Numbered from the stretch's first letter, positions 34,043 to 45,675 are shown. The stretch is 64,000 nucleotides of DNA from Margaritifera margaritifera (GCA_029931535.1 JAQPZY010001405.1:1635001-1699000); one strand, 5' to 3'. The notes: a model not told the origin generated them from the letters alone. Program-made: numbers and translations.

Positions 34043-35010
34043 AGCTCACCTGGTCTTAAGACCAAGTGAACATATGCTGTGGTCCTTTGTCCATCGTGCA
34101 TCGTACATCATTTGTTCACAATTGCTATTTACATCTTCTTCTCAAGAACCACTCAACAAATTTGACAGAAAGCATCCTGGCAATAAAGTTCTTTACAAAT
34201 TTGACAGAAAGCATCCTGGCAATAAAGTTCTTTACAAATTTGACAGAAAGCATCCTGGCAATAAAGTTCTTTACAAATTTGACAGAAAGCATCCTGGCAA
34301 TGAAGTTCTTTACAAATTTGACAGAAAGCATCCTGTCAATGAAGTTCTTTACATATTTGACAGAAAGCATCCTGGCAATGAAGTTCTTTACAAATTTGAC
34401 AGAAAGCATCCTGGCAATGAAGTTCTTTACAAATTTGACAGAAAGCATCCTGGTAATGAAGTTCTTTACATATTTGATAGAAAGCATCCTGGCAATGAAG
34501 TTCTTCACATATTTGATAGAAAGCATCCTGGCAGTGAAGTTCTTTACATATTTGCTCAAATGATGCTGATCCTCTGTCAAGTATAGCTACCAACCCTTTC
34601 AATGACTTTTTCTCAAAAAACCTTCAACAGAATTTGACCAAATTTGGCAAAAATCATTATAGCATCGCTGGCTTTCAATTTTATACAAATGATGCCAATC
34701 TGCAGTAAAATATGGTCACCATTACTATAAACTAAAAACCTCAAAATGGCTTATCCAAAAGCACTTAACATTATTTGACCCAATTTAACAGAAAGCATCC
34801 TAGCATGAAGGTCTTTCCGATTTGTTTAAATGATGACAATTATCTGCCTTCAAATATGGCTGCCATTACTAAAAAATTGAAAGGTCTTTAAACAGCTTTT
34901 TCTTACCACATCTCAACGGAATTTGACCAACCTGGCATAGATGGGTTTCAGATTTTACAATGATGCAACTATCCAGGTGAGTTATATTAGGCCCACTTTG
35001 GCCTATATTT
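34043..35010 (+). repeat. Mollusc-type dispersed repeat with internal minisatellite
   Basis: It opens 'tagctcacctggtcttaaga' followed by 'ccaagtgaac', a short inverted pair, and closes 'caggtgagttatattaggcc' then 'cactttggcctat'. Its interior has the usual chain of degenerate 'aatttgaccaaatttggc' units, one of which has been amplified into a regular array (34157-34553). This opening and closing pair is widespread in molluscs. No transposase is known to me for it. Confidence 0.7.
34157..34553 (+). repeat. Minisatellite, 39-bp unit, about 10 copies
   Basis: The unit reads aaatttgacagaaagcatcc then tggcaataaagttcttta. Because 39 is a multiple of three and the unit has no stop in several frames, long artificial open frames appear on both strands. 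Later copies share changes (gatag for gacag, cacat for tacaa), so the array has a polarity. Confidence 0.95.
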
Positions 35011-35789
35011 ATTGTAGCCATGAGCATAATGTTGATGGACTACAATAGGATGGTGTAGGCTATCGACGTAGGAATACAACTCCGGATGCAAAATTCATGA
35101 CCTCTGCAGAAAAGCCCCACAGCTGTAAAGGTGATTGGAGAGAGTAGGGGCTCTTTAGTCAACAGTTTTCATCAATATTTATCCGGGAATAGACGACACC
35201 TGAAGTATCAGTAATGTTTGTCTCTACAGGCATGCATAGGAAACATTATAGTCGCATGAAATTTAACTAGTCAGCATATCATTATGCGAACTTACAGTAT
35301 TTGAAAGCAGGATCTAAAAAAAATAATGTGCATTTCCCATCTGACCCTATTTATAACTGCCAACCCAAAAGTTTTTGACGACATTCCCCCTTCAAATAAT
35401 GACAATGAAGGATATAAGAGTATCATATGTTGTGGACATTTTCCATCATTTCATCTCATTTCTACAGTGGTAATAATCAGTGATTCACTTTCTGTGTAAC
35501 ACGCAAAGTTAGTAAGTATTTTACCGAATCAGACTATGATTAAAAAATGGCATATCATTGTCTTCTAGTTGGTCTGAGATTCCTCTGACCTTTCCCACCC
35601 AGTGTTAGATATTTGGACAGTTGTATTGGGTTGGGAGGTCGAAGTGCATCTATTAGTGAAAGTATGGAATATCCCGAAAAAATCACATAGTAGTTGTAGT
35701 CGCTTTACCCAGCGGCTAGAAAAATTTGGCAGAGCTCATGTTAGTGTAAAAATTTATTTTGGAGTAGAGATATCCAAGAGACAATACCT

Positions 35790-36079
35790 ATGAGCTGTGT
35801 AAAATAGTACATGACAAATATAAAGTACAGTTTCCCAACTTGTTCAAGCTGTCTTAGCTATCTATGCATATGTCCCTTCATACGGCAGATTGTGATAGGT
35901 GGTTCTCAGAACAGAACAATATTAATAGATAAATAATAAACAGATTAAGCTCAGAAATGATCAACAGACTAATGCTTATACAACTAGAGGAGACATCTTT
36001 TGAGGATTTTGATTTCAATAGAGCTCTAACAAAGTGGAGCAGGAAAAAAGAAAGTGACCGGTATTTATGTGTTAGGTAA
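35790..36079 (+). pseudogene. hAT-superfamily transposase C-terminal relic
   Basis: Conceptual translation, with stops, gives DCDRWFSEQNNINR, then IINRLSSEMINRLMLIQLEE, then TSFEDFDFNRALTKWSRKK. This follows the C-terminal hAT dimerisation pattern: an acidic-Cys-E-R-x-FS block, an RLS-x-E block with LM, and an FDF-x-x-A-x-x-x-W block. Two or more stop codons interrupt it and no N-terminal catalytic part is evident upstream. It is a decayed fragment of a ZNF862-like or related hAT element. It may instead be a piece of a domesticated gene, but the stops argue against that. Confidence 0.75.
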
Positions 36080-36321
36080 ACATTGAACTATGGCTGTTTC
36101 CTCCTCCCCCTTTTTTTTCTTCTACTCCCCTCTTTTTTTGGTGACAAGGGGGGAGCTCCCCCCTTTAAATAAAATCATGGCAGCATCTCTGCATATTTCT
36201 TGGTTACATGATCCAAATCTTGCGGAGATATAGCGATCATGTGACAAAGCAATTCTGCATTGCAGGGTAGATACTGATCATAAATACTGGATATTGGCTT
36301 TTGACTTACTAAGCTTAAATT

Positions 36322-36575
36322 GGGAGCCCAGGGTGGCCAAGTGGTCTAAGGCGCTCACCTTTACAGATCACTGACATCTCACCTCTGTCCACATGGGTTC
36401 AAGTCTCGGGCTCAGCCAACGTGGGTATGTGAGAAAGCTTGCTAGTAGCTTCCCGTGGGTCGGTGGTTCTTCCCGGGGTTTTCTCTGGTTCTTCCTCCAC
36501 CAAAATATACTGGCCACCATGTATAGCCCATCATGTGCCGACAAATGGCGTTAAACCCATAACAACCAACCAACT
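36322..36575 (+). mobile_element. tRNA-derived SINE, family A (best-preserved copy)
   Basis: Plus-strand copy with 'gggtggccaagtggtctaag' (A box), 'gggttcaagtctcgggctc' (B box), body 'tgagaaagcttgctagtagc' and tail 'aaatggcgttaaaccc' followed by an 'aaccaacca' simple repeat. The extra 30 or so bases between the boxes and the lack of a tRNA acceptor stem show that it is a SINE. Confidence 0.9.
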
Positions 36576-37375
36576 AAACTTAAAAATTATGATTTACTTG
36601 TTATGTCTGAAAAGAAAAATATTTTTCTATTTCAGTCAGGTACTGGTCAATACTAGGTCACATAATTTTGCTAGACCTTAAGTAAAGAGACTACCCTACG
36701 CAGCTACCTCATGGTTTCTGTGAATTCCATGTTTTCTTAAGCATGGGATTTCTCCCCTATGTTTGGTCTATTTCCAGTTACTCGTTGTAGGTACAGTTTT
36801 AGACTAATCAGAGGAGGGGAATTCCTTGAAGTTATAATCTTCTGTCCCACATTATCTTCTCAGAGATGATGCATCATTTTCATGGTGGCATTTAAGAATA
36901 AAAGCCAATGAATTTGTTCAATGCATGGCAGGAGCTATCGAAGTTTAACGCAAAACAAATATGAATGCATTACAGTGGGGGAGAATTATCAACTACCATC
37001 GCTACCAAAGGGAAGCAAAGATGGCAAATGTCTGTTCTTGTCTTGCATAAAAATAATAATAATACCTTATTTCAAGATGATAACACAACGGTACAAAAAA
37101 TAATCCCCCCAGTGGCACTCAAGAAAACGCCCCCAAAGCTTCCTGCAAACAAGTAAACCAGCAAACAAACTTTCTCCTAATGCTATATCTAACAACAAGC
37201 ACCTGTTACCCCAGCTTGACTGTCCAAATATTTTGCACAAGGTGTTAAAGGTAAGGGGAAACTCGGACTATGTCCTAATGTGTACTGTGTAGGAATTGTT
37301 TTCCATGTTCATTCTTAATTTATTTTCTGCAGTCACAGGTCAGAGTGCGCTAATGTACAATCCTTGATATACATG

Positions 37376-37589
37376 TACTGTATATACTCACATATAAACC
37401 CATACCAACTGCAAACTGTATAGACCCAGATCTGCTGTCACATAATGCGCCAGCAGATCTGGGTCTATGCAGTTTGTAAGGACTAATCAGTAGAACAAAC
37501 AACGTAGCCCCTGATCTCCTGGTGCATTATGCAATGGCAGATCGGGGTCTATGTTGTTTGCACTGGCTTTTATGCGAGTAAAAACGGTA
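37376..37589 (+). mobile_element. Palindromic-module MITE, copy 5 (modules A and B)
   Basis: The ends are tactgtatatactcacatat and 'tgcgagtaaaaacggta'. A full A hairpin is followed by the linker 'aggactaatcagtagaacaa' and a B hairpin. It is among the most complete dimers in the window. Confidence 0.9.
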
Positions 37590-37799
37590 TTTGAAATGTC
37601 ATACACAATCCATTTTATTTAAAATTTAAATTAACACTATTGAAAGAATGCTGTTTCTTGGCATATGAATAATGTAGCAAATGCAAAACTTGGAGTTCCA
37701 TATATATGTGTGGTATATACTGGTTGAATTAATTTTTTTGTTATATTAATTTTACAATATTGTTGTGTTGTTATAGAGCCATATAGTAATCATATTAAT

Positions 37800-38250
37800 A
37801 TCAGTCCATCTATCAACAATTTGGTTTCCACAAGGAAACTTTACTGGGAATAATTGGATTTCAACCAATTAAGTATTCAGATTTATACTGAGGAGACCTT
37901 GGACAAAGTCAATTTTCAGCATTCTGTTTCATCATTTAGAGGAGCTATGACCCCTGATTGCCTGTTTCCCTTATTTCAGTTTCCACAACAAAGAAGTTTT
38001 GAACATTAGTCAAATTTTGCTTGTAGCTTTATGTGGATTAAACCTTGAATGGCTTAATTTCTGGCACTCCATGTCATCATTCACATATGTTATTGTCCCC
38101 TGAATGAATTTGATTTCCAACATCGTGTCATTTACAGAATTTATTCCCCCAGTTTATTGCCACTGATTGACCATTCTCCTTTGTTTTCTACAGCATAATA
38201 TTACCAAGGATTGTTTAATTTCTGTAGAATTTAACTTGCATCTTTATATT
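37800..38250 (+). repeat. Dispersed repeat R3 ('tcaacaatttggtttccac')
   Basis: The opening 'atcaacaatttggtttccac' then 'aaggaaactttactggg' recurs at 63640-63690. The body is a chain of diverged units with phrases like 'gaccttggacaaagtcaatt'. Exon-like open stretches inside (from 37979) are part of the repeat. Confidence 0.6.
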
Positions 38251-38589
38251 TATAAGACCTTGAAAAAGTTTATGTTCGATGTTCTATCATTTACACAAGT
38301 TGTCAGCCCTGATTGCTAAACCTCCTAACCATGCTATCGGCAGCATAAGTAACTCTGGAAGCTTCTTTATCCTACTGGAATTTGTTAGGTACCTCACCAA
38401 GGATAATTCCAACACTAAAATATTTGGGACCCCATACCTAGAATCGGGAATTTTTGTAATCGCAAAACAAGTATTATGGGGAATATTTAACACATAGGCT
38501 TCTGGTGTTTCTAACATCCTGTCCTTCATTACTCTTGCAATATTTTTTGCATATTGTAAGGGTTTGTGTACAGAGTAAACCAAAAGAAT

Positions 38590-38925
38590 TTGAAGTTGGC
38601 TTCAAAAAGTACTGGAAAATGCTCAGCAGTCCTTGAAAAGTGCTTGAATTTCAAAACAAATTCATATAAAGGAAAAACATTAATTTACTGAAGAAAATGA
38701 AAGATACGTTTAAAAAGTTAGAAACCGAATCCTTAATACAAGAACGAGACATCGTTTGCACAATCTTGAAAAGTGCTTGAATTTGAAGTCGGCTTCAAAA
38801 AGTACCGGAAAATGCTCAGCAGTCCTTGAAAAGTGCTTGAATTTCAAAACAAATTCATATAAAGGAAAAACATTAATTTACTGAAGAAAATAAAAGATAT
38901 GTTTAAAAAGTTAGAAAGCCAATCT
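38590..38925 (+). repeat. Tandem duplication, about 180-bp unit, two copies
   Basis: Two copies share 'ttgaagtcggcttcaaaaag' (first copy 'ttgaagttggcttcaaaaag'), 'ggaaaatgctcagcagtcc' and 'aaaggaaaaacattaattta'. The inner wording 'ccttgaaaagtgcttgaatt' links it to the dispersed family at 6210 and 8945. Confidence 0.85.
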
Positions 38926-40055
38926 TCCTGGAATTTGAACTCCATATTAGGTCATTTGTGTACTCCATAAGACTTCTTGTTGGGTTGCTTACGTGCGTAG
39001 AAGTACTAAGTCTTGTTTGAGATGATAATTACTTCTTGGTGTTAATGAATGGGTACTGTGTTTATTGGGTCATTAAGGCAGATAAAACGGTAGTCAGGTA
39101 CTCCGCAATGCCATAAGCAATATACATGCTGTACATATGAGTAAGGCCAGGCAATTAACAAACAGCCGTGTGTTGTGTTTATCAAAAGACTTTGGATCAA
39201 TTTTCCATCACCTTAAGTCATACTGATGGTGGGAACATTACCATTGACTTATATACCGATCACAGTAATCAAAATCAAGTATCAGAATGGTTTGTTTCTG
39301 CCCCTAAAATTGTTTGAAATGCCTAGAAAATTGCTCGTAGAAAACAGTATTATTTTTTATTTAGCTAAATCAATGAAGAAACACCATAGATCTAGTGCCA
39401 AGTGCAGAAATGCCAGGATCTAGTAACTCTACTGAAAATGTCCTTGCATTTCACCATAGCTCTTAAGTCCCCGTCGGTATAACTAGGGACTTGCAGAGCT
39501 AAAGTAACCTCAGCTACATGTAGATCAGTGACTAAAAGTGCTTGTAAGTCTCATGGGAGAGTGAAAAGCATGAAAAGAATGAAATGTTGTCAATAGGAAT
39601 CGATTTAGAATATTGTTTGCTTAAACATAAAATACTCGAGGCAAATAAGACGGCCAACTCCCAAACTGATGTAAATAAAAAAGTCTCAACCTTCATTCCC
39701 CAAAGCCCCTTTAGCTACAGTATCTTCAACTAGGGCTAGATTAACAACAAATACTTTAGAATGAAATACTTCATTTTTTAAATTGTGTGCATTCTAATAC
39801 CATAATAAATAGTCTTAAGTTTGTATGCAGTTAATTAGAATGGTCAACAATTTAATTCTTGTCCTGGAATAAAGCTTGAATTTTCTTATGAAATATGTGT
39901 GTGAACCATGTGAGAATATGCAGCCAACAAATGTATCTGTTTATTCATATAACATAATATAAATTCAGGCTCCATTTTAACAATTCTGTGTTAATTACAG
40001 TTGTTGTTGGAATAAAAGCACTCTATAATCATGTGGTACCCTTTAGTTAGTTTCA

Positions 40056-40204
40056 CATCACATAATGCGCCGGCAGATCAGGGTCTATTTTGTTTGTTCT
40101 ATTGATTAGTCCTTACAAACTGCATGCCAGCGCATTATGTGACGGCAGATCTGGGTCTATGTAGTTTGCAGTTGGTATCTGTTTATACGCAAGTATATAT
40201 GGTA
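40056..40204 (-). mobile_element. Palindromic-module MITE, copy 6 (truncated dimer, reverse)
   Basis: It starts inside a B module (cataatgcgccggcagatca), then has the reverse linker 'tctattgattagtccttaca', a shortened A module and an intact end 'cgcaagtatatatggta'. The B left arm and that terminal repeat are missing. Confidence 0.8.
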
Positions 40205-40815
40205 TATTTACTTTTCAATAAAAACCATGAAATAGAATATCTTTTTAAAAAAAGTTGATTCAGTTTGTTAGAAGTAAAGTCATTTCATGCTAGACAATGC
40301 AACTCCAAGCATAAATTGGCAGATAAATCTTGAGGCCCTTGTTCAACCATTCAAAGTACAAAATTTGTGCATCTGTCATTACTGATATGTGTTGTCAACT
40401 ATCCAAACAGCTGGCAAAATATGAAAAAAAAAGGTTCTAATTAAGGAAGGAATACATATCCATCGCTATGAAAATGGAGGATCTGTCTGCTCGCTTGTCA
40501 ACTATTCGACAGTACACATCCGTTGGAGAATCCGAATACTCACTAGGCCTAAAATACACATTTCAAAAAGCCATGGCTAGCTTTTGTAATTTAAAGATGA
40601 CTTCCAGTAAGGAAAAATGTACATTTACGGTTCTGATCCAGTAACATGTTACGGATATGAATGAAATATGGGAAAAATTCCTGCAAACAGAATGTTCAAA
40701 ATTTTAATTGGGATATTTTTTTTAAAAAAAACATACTGGGACCCACAAGACCGCCCTATTTAATATAGCAGAATCATCACTGAACATAATCCTGAATTTA
40801 CTAATAGGCAGAAAC

Positions 40816-41198
40816 TACTGTATATACTCGGTTCTAAGTCGGGTCCAATTGCAAAAAAAACATAGACCCTGATCTGCTGTTGCATAATGTCCTGGCAGAT
40901 CAAGGTCTATATTGTTTATTATACTGATTGCTCTAACATACTGCATAGACCCAGATCTGCCATTGCATAATGCACCGGCAGATCTGGGTCTTTGCAGTTT
41001 GTAAAGACTAATCAGTAGAACAAACAACATAGACCCTGCTCTGCTGTTGCATAATCTTCTGGGAGATCAGGGTCTATATTGTTTATTATACTGATTGATC
41101 CTAACAAACTGCATGGACCCAGATCTGCCAGCACATTATGTGACAGAAGATCTGGGTCTCTACAGTTGGATCTGACTTGCATGCAAGTATGTATGGTA
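40816..41198 (-). mobile_element. Palindromic-module MITE, copy 7 (four modules)
   Basis: Between ends tactgtatatactcggttct and 'atgcaagtatgtatggta' lie four hairpins in the order B, A, B, A, joined by alternating linkers: reverse ('ttatactgattgctctaac'), forward ('agactaatcagtagaacaaa') and reverse again ('ttatactgattgatcctaac'). Both inter-module units share changes such as 'tattgtttattatactgatt', so the second half was copied from the first within this lineage. Confidence 0.9.
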
Positions 41199-41611
41199 AT
41201 GATCAGTCATTAAATGTTATCAAGTCATATTCTTACCCATTGTATTTCTTTCAATTTCTGGTGTCATTTACGTATATTTTGGGTACAACTCCACAGACTT
41301 CATGAAGACAAAGGAAGTTTTGGAATGTATAGAAATTCTCATGATTTGAATAATAATCAAATCGAGGGTTTTTTTTTTATTTTTTTATTTATTTTACAGA
41401 TATAAATTCCTTTCTTCAATTTTTTATTTTTATTTTTGTATAATTTAATTTCATTTCATTGATTAAAATGTGTTGCTTTATTCCCTGGAGTAGCATCCAA
41501 ACATATAGATCATTTGACCTGTCCACACCGCATAAAGTAAGATAGGACATTTTGAACGGGCAGGAAAGGTACAATTTCAGCCAAGATATATATGTGGAAC
41601 TCTGATCATTA

Positions 41612-42110
41612 AATGGCATCTTTGTGATGACATGGACCGTTCAATTGTATCTTGTGAGGAGTTGGAGCATTCAATTGCATCTTTGTGAGGACTTGGACCA
41701 GTAAATTGCATCTTTGTTGTGAGGACTTGGAGAATTAAATTGCATCTTTGTGAGGACTTGGACCAGTAAATTGCATCTTTGTGAGGAGTTGGAGCATTAA
41801 ATTGCATCTTTGTGAGGACTTGGACCAGTAAATTGCATCTTTGTGAGGAGTTGGAGCATTCAATTGCATCTTTGTGAGGACTTGGACCAGTAAATTGCAT
41901 CTTTGTTGTGAGGACTTGGACCAGTAAATTGCATCTTTGTTGTGAGGACTTGGACCAGTAAATTGCATCTTTGTTGTGAGGACTTGGAGAATTAAATTGC
42001 ATCTTTGTGAGGACTTGGACCAGTAAATTGCATCTTTGTTGTGAGGACTTGGAGAATTAAATTGCATCTTTGTGAGGACTTGGAGAATTAAATTGCATCT
42101 TTGTGAGACT
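41612..42110 (+). repeat. Minisatellite, 31/34-bp unit, about 15 copies
   Basis: The unit reads attgcatctttgtgaggact then tggaccagtaa. A 3-bp insertion (tgttgtgagg) and alternative ends ('ggagcattcaa', 'ggagaattaa') define variant units arranged in mixed order. Long minus-strand open frames across it come from the repeat. Confidence 0.95.
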
Positions 42111-42329
42111 GAATTAGTATGTTGTAGAGGAGAAAAATGCATGTTTGAACAAATTATCCTTTAAAAGCAGTAATACCTTACCTGCTACTATTTTGTTGAT
42201 ATATCTTTTCCTGGTGCTTGTCCCCAGTTTAAAAAAAACTACATTATCACTTGTGAAATGTTGGAGTATTTAACTTTTTGACAGCTTTATTTTTTTTAAT
42301 TGTTTAGGGGTCAGTGGGAAATACCTTGT

Positions 42330-43215
42330 CACCAATAGCTGAAGGAGATATTTAAAATTCATCAAATTTGCACATGTTGAAAATCATAGACTCGTCTTAC
42401 CAAATACACAAAAGAAAAGTGTATGTTGGTGAGTGAATTTTTGCAGTATAACACAGTTATTGAGATTGCATCGGTTTTCCACAACAGAAAGCCTGTGTGG
42501 CCTATTAATGGCAGATCATACATAGCTAATGATTTCCCAAGGTCTGATATACTTTTTGTTGAATTTATTATTTTCCTTCACAAAAACTGTTATTTTGATT
42601 TCTTGAATTGTATAAGCATTTTACTTCTTCATTATATAAAAAGAGACAGAAGTCGCAACTACATCATTTTACATCCAGTCTCGCCTAAAGTTGATATAAC
42701 TGCGATACACTTAAGTAAAAAGTGACGTATCGATGATATGGTCATAGTATTTTGAGCTATGCAGTAAGCGTTGATTTCACAAAAGAGAATATCCGTATGA
42801 TGAAGTGCCTTTGTGAGTGCCAATTTGAGGTGTGTAACAATTCATCAACACATATTTGCATCACAATATTTTATGTGGATATCCCAATGCATATAGTAGC
42901 ACTTGAAGGTGATGTATCACTACAAACGTGAATTAAAGCAGAGAAAAGAATGGAAATTGAAGAGTTTTATGTCTCTTCAATGAAAGTACAAATATTACAG
43001 ATTTTGGTACTGTTCCATTTATTATTATCCATCTGTTAGACATTAGTTATCAGACTGGTTCCCCTACTCAGTAAGAAAAACAGTCTTGGTGACGAAACAA
43101 TCATCAGAATAATTTTTTTAGTCAGATAATGTTTTGTGAAATGATAACGTGATGATATGTTGAATATTTATGGGGATTTTTATTACGAATTCAGGTATGA
43201 AAGATAGTTTATACA
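42330..43215 (+). repeat. Dispersed repeat R1, longest copy
   Basis: It covers both segments that occur separately elsewhere: the part matching 16236-16590 and 52225-52690 ('tttgcacatgttgaaaatca', 'ttttccacaacagaaagc', 'agagacagaagtcgcaac') and the part matching 2480-2800 ('tagttatcagactggttccc'). At nearly 0.9 kb it shows that these are one element. No clear protein frame, so it is probably non-autonomous. Confidence 0.65.
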
Positions 43216-44248
43216 TTTAATATCAAATATGAAAAAATTCCGCTCCCATAATGCTTTCCTAAACCCACAGCAGTATTAAAGGCTCCCATCTGGAAATATT
43301 TCAGGTTTCAGTGGTCAAATGATTACAAACACCTTGTACAGTTAGTAACAAAAGCATACGTTCATGTACATGTAGTACTAGTAACCTTGCTGCACATTAT
43401 AATGCCAACAGAGTAACATAGACATCATATGCAAAGACAAATGGTCAAGGTAAGAGTCTGTATAATTATATGTATTGTATTGTCACTCATGTATTGCATT
43501 ATGTATTGTATCACCTGCTAACTGTATGATACATATTGTATGTATTGTATCACCTGCTAACTGTATGATACATATTGTATGTATTGTATCACCGCCAAAG
43601 TATCATCTATCATCATACATATCATGTCGTGATTAAGCAGGTGATACACAGCTCTAGTGGCAATGGCTGACTGGATTAAAGAATTGATCTGGACAATACA
43701 TCTCAATCCAGTGGTTAGGGATTGAAGCCCACACACTAATGATGTGGGTGTGTTCTTTTTGGCAACTTCAGTTTCAAGAACAACACCCACCACCACCATC
43801 CATGGTTCTCAAAGACTTGTGTGGCTGCAGATAAAAAATGTAGTAATTTATTATGTTTTTCAAGGCTCCTACACCTTAATGAACTCTTGATTTTCTATCC
43901 CCAGACCCAAACGTTTTATGGTGAGTTGGTATGTTTTTGTTTTATTTTCTGCACCATTTAAGACAATTTGAAATATTTGGCAGTGGCAGTACAAACAAAC
44001 AAGTTCCAAGGAAAATTGTGGGGGAAAAAAGGCAGTTACAGCAGTTTTGATTGGTCAGTTGGAGAACAGAAAACAAAGATATTTGTATTAGTTTTAGGAA
44101 AAATCCTTTTGTAATCAGCAATATTTTTTCATATTGCAGATTTTACTACAGTAACCTAGGTTCACTGAATTTTTGAAATTTTTTGTTCATTTATTTTAAC
44201 TCAAGCCAACAAAAGTACAGTAACCAGGCTCTGTTCTCTTCCTTGCAG

Positions 44249-44325
44249 ATGAAGTGAAGTCAAATGATGAGATATGATAGGAAAATGGCGAGTTCAGAAC
44301 TGAACTGATCGGCAACCTGCATCAG
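44249..44325 (+). other. Exon-like segment with stops in every frame
   Basis: Acceptor 'tgttctcttccttgcag' and donor 'catcag|gtaaac' are both excellent and 77 bp apart, yet all three frames contain stops. After exon 4 (phase 2) it would read one Arg codon and then TGA. It may be a poison exon that sends the host mRNA to decay, an exon of a non-coding primary transcript, or chance. It is not in a repeat that I recognise. Confidence 0.4.
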
Positions 44326-44356
44326 GTAAACTTTTCATTCTAACATTCTTCAAGAA

Positions 44357-44681
44357 GTACAGTAACCCCCCCCCCCCCCCCCCATTAAAATGCAATTCAT
44401 GTGGGTCAAGGGAGCCACATTATACATGAGGCAATCTTATATGGAGAGACAATACAAGAAGGCTGTCATAATAGTAGATTAAAATATAAAAATAGAACAT
44501 TTAATAATTTTAAATCCCTTTATAATTAGTTCTTGTTATCCTAGAACTAAAATTAAGTGAAAAAATTCAATTAACAATCATAAAACAAAATTTAAATTAA
44601 TGGAATTCATGACCATACTGGCATTATAAGAGGAACAGCTGTATACTGAGGGGGTTTTATAATGGAGGTGACCACTGTATA
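44357..44681 (+). mobile_element. pogo-like MITE with C-run
   Basis: The left end tacagtaaccccc runs into a homopolymer of about 18 C (44366-44383), and the right end 'ggttttataatggaggtgac' then 'cactgtata' is the complementary type. The interior has 'catgtgggtcaagggagcc' as in other copies (57342, 57431). Confidence 0.6.
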
Positions 44682-45539
44682 TAAATTGAGAATTCATGAA
44701 TTATTCCTTCTGTAGCAGAGTATTGTATGAATTGCACAGTGACATAAATTTGAATATTTTTGATATTATCAGAGATGATACAGGAGTGAGTCCTAACTTA
44801 ACCCTTCCCTTTTTTCGCAAGGAAAATATTCATTGGCCCAAGGAAAAAGAGAAAAAAATTGACTGTCCAAATATGGATGCTAGATTTGCATTTGGAGGGG
44901 AAAAAGAAAATTCACTTGACTAGGAGGAAGGATGACATTGAATCAACGTATATTATGTTTTTCGGTTTTGAAGGTGATTGAATTAGAACCTGTACCCATG
45001 ACTGGAAAAAATTTAAACATTTTGAACAAAAATAGGTAAATTGCCAAAAGTGGGATTCCATATAATTTTTAGATGCTATATATTTACATTGCTAACTGGG
45101 CTTCTACATTGGGATTCCATATGATTTTGAGATGGGTAACAATTTGTTGGTTTTATATTTTCATCGGTACTCAGATTTTCTGTGTTTGTCAGGTTTTAAT
45201 AGATTCATGATTTGGGGAACAAGTCCTATTGTTTCCACAAAAGAATCATTGTTTGTTGGGCCTTTAAATATGTGGCTTGTAGCAGCTTTGAAATCCATGT
45301 AAATTGGTATCCCACAACAACAACAAAGAAGTTAATTCATGGTACTTTCAGCCCCCCCCCCCTCAAACTTTTGCAAAAAAAAAACCCTGGATATACGTGG
45401 TCACTGTCCATCAAACCAAAACGATGTATACAGTTTCTGCTAGGTCTGCCTCAGGTTGCTTAGTAATGCTTTTAAATGCAGAAAATACCCCAAACCTTGG
45501 ATCAATGACATCCATGAACTTCTGAATTTCAAAACCAAA

Positions 45540-45675
45540 ACAAGAACAATTTAAAAGCAGTTCTCACTACTCTATAGCCATTATATGGAATAATATCCCA
45601 AAAGAAATCGAAGATGCTTCTAGTATATCAGTATTTCACAATAGGTGCATTAAGTGGGTGAAATGTAAGCCTTAA
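45540..45675 (+). mobile_element. LINE reverse-transcriptase C-terminal relic (Jockey/CR1-like)
   Basis: In one frame it reads SSSHYSIAIIWNNIPKEIED, then ASSISVFHNRCIKWVKCKP, then stop. This fits the tail of Jockey/CR1-type reverse transcriptases in animals (W-N-x-x-P-x-E-I, a few residues, then A/S-S-S-x-x-x-F). Upstream sequence has lost its frame. It is a 5'-truncated, decayed copy. Confidence 0.65.

Larger units (their letters stand above)
33092..44248 (+). other. Intron or distal region after exon 4
   Basis: No convincing phase-compatible coding exon follows for more than 10 kb. The stretch contains a LINE-tail or core-SINE-like segment (about 33545-33800, minus), the mollusc repeat with its 39-bp expansion (34043-35010), a hAT relic (35790-36079), a family A SINE (36322-36575), palindromic MITEs (37376-37589, 40056-40204, 40816-41198), a dispersed repeat (37800-38250), a tandem duplication (38590-38925), a minisatellite (41612-42110) and repeat R1 (42330-43215). 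I see nothing specific at about 39.0-40.0 kb. Confidence 0.5.

Noticed and set aside
33987..34602. Long frames of up to 199 codons on both strands with a 13-residue repeat (KFDRKHPGN...)
   Set aside because: The 39-bp minisatellite has a unit divisible by three with no stops in several frames. The frames start in the flanking dispersed repeat. No real protein features.
36322..36420. A possible tRNA gene with A and B boxes
   Set aside because: The box spacing is too long, there is no acceptor stem, and the same sequence occurs five times with a shared SINE body.
37979..38110. Exon-like frame after a strong acceptor, in phase with exon 4 (FHNKEVLNISQILLV...)
   Set aside because: It has no good donor and lies within dispersed repeat R3, whose opening also occurs at 63640.
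41577..42142. Minus-strand frames of 135-141 codons with repeats (CNLLVQVLT...)
   Set aside because: They are produced by the 31/34-bp minisatellite; the frame shifts with each unit length change.
43906..43921. A 16-bp microexon candidate between strong splice sites
   Set aside because: Too short to judge, and its end phase leads to a stop in the next exon-like segment. Chance is the simpler explanation.
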